Below, piece by piece: positions 7,580 to 12,461 of a DNA stretch of 12,461 bases (positions within the stretch are counted from its first letter, which is position 1; the number at the start of each line of letters is the position of its first letter). This DNA comes from Chitinophagaceae bacterium. GTDB lineage: Bacteria > Bacteroidota > Bacteroidia > Chitinophagales > Chitinophagaceae. Made by a program: the position numbers and the translations under genes. The notes under the pieces are model-generated. The model ran no database searches, had not been told where the DNA came from, and saw only the letters and a list, made by a program, of their open reading frames with translations. The stretch covers positions 1 to 12,461 of the forward strand of contig JAFMJX010000038.1 in assembly GCA_017853235.1 (NCBI GenBank), written 5' to 3'.

Positions 7580-10500
7580 ATGAGAATACTCTCTTTGACT
7601 CTTTTTTTAGCTTTAAGTTTAAGCGTTCAGTCGCAAGTAAAAGACAACGCGCCTAAATCAACCCCTTCCTTTACTCAATACAAGGGCCTCCCCTTAAAAG
7701 CAACACGTGCAGTTCCACTTAAAACAACTGAAGGCACATGGACATCTGTAAGTTTAAGTCCGGATGGCAAAACCATTGCTTTTGATTTAATGGGAGACAT
7801 TTATACCTTACCTATTGATGGAGGAAAAGCAACTGCAGTGACTAAAGGTTTGGCATATGATAACCATCCAAGTTTTAGTCCTGATGGAAAAAGATTATTA
7901 TTTATTTCAGACAGAGGTGGTGCCGAAAATTTATGGTACATCGATATGGTGAAAAAAGATACAGTCGCATTAACCGAGGAGGTGAATCAAAATTTTCCGG
8001 GAGCGGTATATACACCCGATGGAAATTATATTGTTTATTCCAAAGGACGCAGAAATAATAAATTGTATTTAATGCATAAAAACGGGGGTGCAGGTACAAG
8101 TTTAATTGCGGCTCCAGCGAATTTAAAAACAATTGACCCAGCGGTAAGTCCCGATGGAAGATATATTTATTACAGTCAACGTAATGGCGCTTGGAATTAC
8201 AATGCAATGTTACCACAATATAGTATTGGAGTGTATGATCGCGAAAAAGCAACCACACGCACTATTGCTTCAAGATACGGTTCGGCATTTACACCTGTAT
8301 TATCTAAAGATGGGAAATGGATGGTATATGGTTCTCGTTTTGAAGATAAAACTGGTTTAGTAAAACGTAATTTAATTACAGGGGAAGAAAATTGGTTGGC
8401 TTATCCCGTGCAAAGAGATGATCAAGAATCTATTGCTGTGCTAGGAGTGTTGCCCACTATGGCTTTCACGCCCGATAGTAAATCTTTAATCGCTTCTTAT
8501 GGAGGAAAAATACACCGTATTAATATTGAAACTGCTGAACAAAAAGAAATTGAATATACAGTAGATGCACAAATTGAAATGGGGCCTGAAGTATTATTTA
8601 AATATCCAGTGAAAGATACTTCAGCAGTTTTAGCTACACAAATTAGAGATGCAGTTCCATCACCCAATGGCAAACAACTTGCTTTCACAGTGTTGAACAG
8701 ATTATATGTGATGGACTATCCTAATGGCACGCCAAAAAGATTAACTAAGAATAATTTTACCGAAGCACAACCAGCATGGCATCCTAACGGAAATGAAATA
8801 TTTTTTAGTACTTGGAGTGATCAAGGAGGAAGTATTCAACAAGTAAATTTGACTTCGGGACAAGAAACTACCATCACAAAAGAAAATGCATTGTATCAAG
8901 GAGTGGCCGTTGATCCTTCTGGAAAAAAATTAGTCTTTAACAGAACCTCTGCACAAAAATTTAAGGATTCAAAGGATCCTAATTACGATGACAACGAAGA
9001 TGAATTATGTTGGCTAGACATTAACACTAAAGAAATTCATGTGATTGATAAAGCAAATGGAAGATACAATGCCCACTTTAGTATGAATGACAATCGCATA
9101 TATTTAAATAATGGTGGTCGTTTACTATCAATTGCATGGGATGGTACGGATGAAAAAGAAATTGCAAAAATCACAGGCATCACAACTTTTGGTAGTATTC
9201 CAGAACATCGTGGCAAACCCGCTGCTGACGCATGTATTGTTCCTCAAGTGTTAGAGGAAGACGATGATGCAGCCAAAGAAAATAATCCCCCTTCCAATGC
9301 AAATAATATTTTCATTTCACCATTAGGCAAAGCCGCTATTGCACAAGTGAATAACAATATTTATTATGTGACAATTCCACAAACTGGAAAGTCGGTAGAA
9401 ATTTCGGTGGCAGATGCCAAATCAGCAGCATTTCCAAGTAAACTTTTAACCGAAATGGGTGGAGAATTTCCTAGTTGGGAAGCCAATGGAAAAGTGATTC
9501 ACTATAGTTTAGGTGCTGCTCATTTTACTTATGATATAGATGCTTCTTACGCATTTGATGATAGTCTTGCTACTGCAAAAAAATTAGAAGAGTCTGCTAA
9601 AAAAGATACTAGTGTGAAGAAGGTTGATAAAAAAGAAATGCCCAAATTTAAAGCCACTGAAAATTGGGTGAAAGTATATTATCCAAAAGATATTCCTAAT
9701 TCAAAAATGTTATTTACGAATGCACGTTTAATTACTATGAAAGGAGATGAAGTGATTGCGAATGGTGATATTTATGTAGTGAATAATCGTATTCAAGCTA
9801 TCGGAAAATCGGGTAGCTTAAAAGTGGCAGCTGGTACTCAAAAAATTAATGTTGCAGGGAAAACCATCATTCCAGGTTTTGTTGATGTGCATTCTCATAT
9901 GTGGCCAAGCTGGGGAATACATAAAAATCAAGCTTGGATTTATGCAGCTAATTTAGCTTATGGTGTAACCACCACACGTGACCCACAAACTGCTACCACA
10001 GACGTTTTAACATATAGTGATATGGTAGAAGCTGGTATGATGGTTGGACCAAGAGTTTATTCTACTGGACCTGGTGTTGGATATTGGGCATACAACTTAA
10101 AGGATTCTGCTCAAGCAGAATCGGTTTTAGCGCAATACTCTAAATACTATAACACTAAATATATTAAAATGTATTTAGTAGGAAATCGTAAACACAGACA
10201 ATGGGTCATTCAAGCTGCTAAAAATCAACAGTTGATGCCAACGACCGAAGGTGGATTAGATTTCAAATTAAATATGACCAACTTGTTAGATGGTTATCCT
10301 GGACATGAACATGCTATTCCTATTTATCCTTTATACAATGATGTAATACAATCTATTGCTGCTTCTAAAATGATTGTGACACCCACATTATTAGTTTCTT
10401 ATGGTGGACCATGGGCCGAAAATTATTATTATGAAAATGAAAATCCATATAAGGATCCTAAGATGCAATTTTTCACTCCATATGAAGAATTAGCAAGTAA

Positions 10501-10957
10501 ATCACGTCGTCGTGCAACTTGGTTTTTACCCGAAGAACATGTGTTTCAAAAACATGCAGCCAGCATGAATAAATTGGTAGAAGCCGGTGGCTTAGCAGGT
10601 ATTGGAAGTCATGGACAATTACAAGGCCTTGGTTTTCATTGGGAATTATGGTCTATGCAAAGTGGTGGAATGCGCAATATAGATGCTTTAAAAACAGCAA
10701 CCATATTAGGCGCTATTGGCTTAGGGTTGGATAAGGATTTAGGAAGTTTGGAAGCCGGAAAATTAGCTGACTTTATCATCTTAGATAAAAATCCGTTAGA
10801 AAATATTCGTCATACTAATACCATTCGTACTGTGATGAAAAATGGTCGTTTATACAGCGGGGATTCCTTGAATGAAATAGCCCCTAATCAACGTCCTTTG
10901 GATAAATCTGAATGGCTAGATAAAAAACCAACCACCAATACCAAAGTGAAGGATTAA
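7580..10957 (+). CDS. Exported beta-propeller (PD40/TolB-like) and amidohydrolase fusion protein
   Basis: The chosen ATG at 7580 gives 1125 residues with a clear signal peptide (MRILSLTLFLALSLSVQSQ). The frame extends 31 codons upstream to an ATG at 7487, but that would bury the signal peptide. Residues of about 50-700 hold at least ten PD40/WD40-like strands recognisable as SPDGK variants (SLSPDGKTIAF, SFSPDGKRLLF, AVSPDGRYIYY, VPSPNGKQLAF, AWHPNGNEIFF), enough for two propellers. A Lys-rich linker near 670-695 leads to a metal-dependent amidohydrolase domain from about residue 707. In it are GFVDVHSHMW (His771, His773), a candidate carbamylated Lys863 in YIKMYL, and GHEHAI (His909, His911). 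GIGSHGQLQGLG follows, with His1011 where many amidohydrolases have the metal-binding Asp, and a C-terminal GSLEAGKLADFIILDKNPLE. It is probably a periplasmic hydrolase of amide or peptide-like bonds. The substrate is unknown, and the propellers may restrict access as in tricorn-type proteases. Confidence 0.9.
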   Translation: MRILSLTLFLALSLSVQSQVKDNAPKSTPSFTQYKGLPLKATRAVPLKTTEGTWTSVSLSPDGKTIAFDLMGDIYTLPIDGGKATAVTKGLAYDNHPSFSPDGKRLLFISDRGGAENLWYIDMVKKDTVALTEEVNQNFPGAVYTPDGNYIVYSKGRRNNKLYLMHKNGGAGTSLIAAPANLKTIDPAVSPDGRYIYYSQRNGAWNYNAMLPQYSIGVYDREKATTRTIASRYGSAFTPVLSKDGKWMVYGSRFEDKTGLVKRNLITGEENWLAYPVQRDDQESIAVLGVLPTMAFTPDSKSLIASYGGKIHRINIETAEQKEIEYTVDAQIEMGPEVLFKYPVKDTSAVLATQIRDAVPSPNGKQLAFTVLNRLYVMDYPNGTPKRLTKNNFTEAQPAWHPNGNEIFFSTWSDQGGSIQQVNLTSGQETTITKENALYQGVAVDPSGKKLVFNRTSAQKFKDSKDPNYDDNEDELCWLDINTKEIHVIDKANGRYNAHFSMNDNRIYLNNGGRLLSIAWDGTDEKEIAKITGITTFGSIPEHRGKPAADACIVPQVLEEDDDAAKENNPPSNANNIFISPLGKAAIAQVNNNIYYVTIPQTGKSVEISVADAKSAAFPSKLLTEMGGEFPSWEANGKVIHYSLGAAHFTYDIDASYAFDDSLATAKKLEESAKKDTSVKKVDKKEMPKFKATENWVKVYYPKDIPNSKMLFTNARLITMKGDEVIANGDIYVVNNRIQAIGKSGSLKVAAGTQKINVAGKTIIPGFVDVHSHMWPSWGIHKNQAWIYAANLAYGVTTTRDPQTATTDVLTYSDMVEAGMMVGPRVYSTGPGVGYWAYNLKDSAQAESVLAQYSKYYNTKYIKMYLVGNRKHRQWVIQAAKNQQLMPTTEGGLDFKLNMTNLLDGYPGHEHAIPIYPLYNDVIQSIAASKMIVTPTLLVSYGGPWAENYYYENENPYKDPKMQFFTPYEELASKSRRRATWFLPEEHVFQKHAASMNKLVEAGGLAGIGSHGQLQGLGFHWELWSMQSGGMRNIDALKTATILGAIGLGLDKDLGSLEAGKLADFIILDKNPLENIRHTNTIRTVMKNGRLYSGDSLNEIAPNQRPLDKSEWLDKKPTTNTKVKD

Positions 10958-10996
10958 TAAAAAAACAAAATCATTTCAATTCTAAAAACGATTGCT

Positions 10997-11917
10997 ATGC
11001 TTCATTCTAGGAGAAAATTTTTACAAAACAGCGCACTACTTGTAGCAGGTGTGAGCGTAAAACCTTCTTTGCTTTTTGCTCAAAAAGAAAATGCTATGGA
11101 GAAGCTAGTGGGTATTCAATTGTATTCTGTTAGAGAAGACATGTTTAAAAATCCATTGGCTACCTTAACCGCCTTATCTAAAATGGGCTACCAACATGTG
11201 GAACATGCGAATTATGTAAAACGTAAATTTTATGGCTGGACAGCGAGCGAATTTAAAAAAGTATTAAACGACTTGGGATTGCATATGCCAAGTGGTCATA
11301 CCGAATTAAAAAGTGCTCATTGGAATAATGCTACCAAACAATTTACAGATGAGTGGAAGTATACTGTTGAAGATGCAGCTACCCTTGGACAACAATATGT
11401 AATTAGCCCAGGCATGGATGAAAATGTACGCAAGTCATATGATGGATTAATGCGATTTGCAGAGTCATTTAATAACGCGGGAGAGCTTTGTAAAAAATGG
11501 GGGATGAAATTTGGATACCACAATCACAATTTTGAATTTTCCGAAAAAGTAAATGATCAATTATTGTTTGATATCATTGTAAAAAACACCAACGCTAGTA
11601 CCGTCGTCATGCAATTAGATACAGGCAATATGTATGGCGTAGGGGGTCGTGCAAAAGAATGGATCGAAAAATATCCTGGTCGCTTTGCTAGTTTTCATGT
11701 GAAAGATGAAATAAAAGCAGAAAAAGGAGAAATGGGTGATGGATATGATAGTACTTTATTAGGTAAGGGAGTAATTGATACCAAAGGGCTTTGCTTCTTA
11801 GGTAAAAAAATAGGTGGTACACATCATTTTATCATAGAACAAGAATCCTATCAAGGTCTTACTCCGCTAGAGTGTGCTAAAATAAATTTAGCCACTGTAA
11901 ACGGGTGGGGTTTATAG
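10997..11917 (+). CDS. Tat-exported sugar phosphate isomerase/epimerase-like TIM-barrel protein
   Basis: This 306-residue protein has a twin-arginine signal (SRRKFL at residues 4-9, then a hydrophobic stretch ending near LLFAQ), so it is predicted to be folded with its metal before export. The rest is a xylose-isomerase-like TIM barrel: VGIQLYSVRE opens strand 1, then MGYQHVEH, GYHNHNFEF, MQLDTGNM, FASFHVKDE and HFIIEQESY. Candidate metal ligands by family comparison are Asp208, His234 and a Glu at 281 or 283. A Glu or His in the GYHNHNFEF strand is a possible fourth. Related proteins are often annotated as sugar phosphate isomerase/epimerase, but a periplasmic location makes a phosphorylated substrate less likely; the true reaction is unknown. 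It follows the propeller-amidohydrolase by 39 bases with no terminator between, so co-transcription is likely. The ATG at 10997 is preferred over the internal Met34 because only it includes the Tat signal. Confidence 0.87.
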   Translation: MLHSRRKFLQNSALLVAGVSVKPSLLFAQKENAMEKLVGIQLYSVREDMFKNPLATLTALSKMGYQHVEHANYVKRKFYGWTASEFKKVLNDLGLHMPSGHTELKSAHWNNATKQFTDEWKYTVEDAATLGQQYVISPGMDENVRKSYDGLMRFAESFNNAGELCKKWGMKFGYHNHNFEFSEKVNDQLLFDIIVKNTNASTVVMQLDTGNMYGVGGRAKEWIEKYPGRFASFHVKDEIKAEKGEMGDGYDSTLLGKGVIDTKGLCFLGKKIGGTHHFIIEQESYQGLTPLECAKINLATVNGWGL

Positions 11918-11970
11918 TAAATTCAGCGACGTAAAAAGTCTATTGAGAAGTTTACAATTCAACATTGAAT

Positions 11971-12461
11971 ATGAAAAAGCAAACCAGCATTTTAAGATAT
12001 CTTTTGGTAGGTATCCTGTTCATAACAATACAAAGGGGTTTCACACAATCCAATAGTGCTGTTGAAAAAGCAAGATGGCAAAAGCATGCGCAACAAACTA
12101 CCATCATTAGAGATGAATGGGGCATTCCACATATTTACGGGAAAACCAATGCAGATGCAGTTTTTGGATTAATGTATGCTCAATGCGAAGAAAATTTTGA
12201 ACAAATTGAACTCAACTATTTAGAAATGTTAGGTCGCACTGCTGAACTAAAAGGAGCCAGTGCTGTATATGATGATTTAATGATGCGATTAATTCAAGAC
12301 AGTGTGGATGCTATTCGCGATTTTAATAATAGTCCCGCTTGGTTAAAAGAATTACTTATCGCTCATGCGGATGGCTTAAACTATTATTTATTGAAGCATC
12401 CGGAAGTGCATCCCAAAATTATTCAAAAATACAAACCATGGTATCACTTAATGTGGACCGA
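11971..12461 (+). CDS. Penicillin acylase family amidase (5' part, runs off window)
   Basis: The frame from the ATG at 11971 has no stop before the window end and gives 163 complete residues. An N-terminal signal peptide (MKKQTSILRYLLVGILFITI, ending near FTQS) indicates export. The sequence TTIIRDEWGIPHIYGKTNADAVFGLMYAQ, read as IIRDEWGIPHIYG and ADAVFGLMYAQ, matches the opening of the alpha subunit of Ntn-hydrolases of the penicillin / acyl-homoserine-lactone acylase family. EENFEQIELNYLEMLGRTAEL follows, as usual. Family members are made as one precursor that self-cleaves to expose a catalytic N-terminal Ser on the beta chain. That residue lies beyond the window, so activity cannot be judged. 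It hydrolyses an amide of an acyl group from an amine, substrate unknown. It starts 53 bases after the TIM-barrel gene, and no clear terminator or promoter is visible between them. Confidence 0.88.
   Translation, partial: MKKQTSILRYLLVGILFITIQRGFTQSNSAVEKARWQKHAQQTTIIRDEWGIPHIYGKTNADAVFGLMYAQCEENFEQIELNYLEMLGRTAELKGASAVYDDLMMRLIQDSVDAIRDFNNSPAWLKELLIAHADGLNYYLLKHPEVHPKIIQKYKPWYHLMWT

Noticed and set aside
7902..8258. A 118-residue minus-strand open frame
   Set aside because: It lies wholly inside the propeller-amidohydrolase gene, shows no recognisable domain and is explained as a shadow frame.
11918..11970. A weak inverted repeat, GTAAATTC with GAAGTTTAC, after the TIM-barrel gene
   Set aside because: It contains a bulge, has few G/C pairs and no T-tract, so it does not qualify as a terminator or operator.

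Overview
The window is AT-rich and densely coded, and its protein families point to a member of the Bacteroidota. The evidence is a GLPGLI-family protein paired with a carboxypeptidase-regulatory-domain outer-membrane barrel, a long PiT-type phosphate permease with a GHGGNDAQK motif, a stand-alone early-set glycogen-binding protein, a propeller-amidohydrolase fusion, and a general lack of Shine-Dalgarno sequences. The gene content would fit a Chitinophagaceae-like organism, but I cannot name a genus from the sequence alone.

Layout. (1) Bases 1-925, plus strand: the 3' part of a PiT inorganic phosphate transporter, cut by the window edge and closed by a strong intrinsic terminator. (2) 1112-1399, plus: a 95-residue CBM48/early-set protein. 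A long-loop hairpin with a T-tract follows it at 1444-1494. (3) 1541-3604, plus: a TonB-dependent receptor of 687 residues, ending in a compact hairpin that looks bidirectional because the next genes converge on it. (4) 7418-3694, minus: a two-gene operon of a 931-residue outer-membrane barrel protein followed 29 bases later by a GLPGLI protein. Both carry unusual glycine-rich tracts. (5) 7580 to the right edge, plus: three exported enzymes in a row. They are a 1125-residue beta-propeller/amidohydrolase fusion, a Tat-exported sugar-isomerase-like TIM barrel, and the N-terminal part of a penicillin-acylase-family amidase that runs off the window and has no stop codon inside it.

How the genes may work together. 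Almost everything here is a cell-envelope function. Two TonB-type outer-membrane proteins would handle uptake, PiT handles phosphate at the inner membrane, and the last three genes make periplasmic hydrolases or isomerases. The minus-strand pair is a recognised Bacteroidota association whose role is not known. The three plus-strand enzymes are closely spaced and could be co-transcribed, but nothing visible proves that they share a substrate. I found no tRNA, rRNA, CRISPR array, insertion sequence, prophage gene or other sign of recent transfer. No gene-free stretch exceeds 300 bases; the largest is 926-1111. The region looks mostly like ordinary chromosome. The least explained items are the glycine-rich receptor/GLPGLI pair and the altered metal site of the propeller-amidohydrolase.
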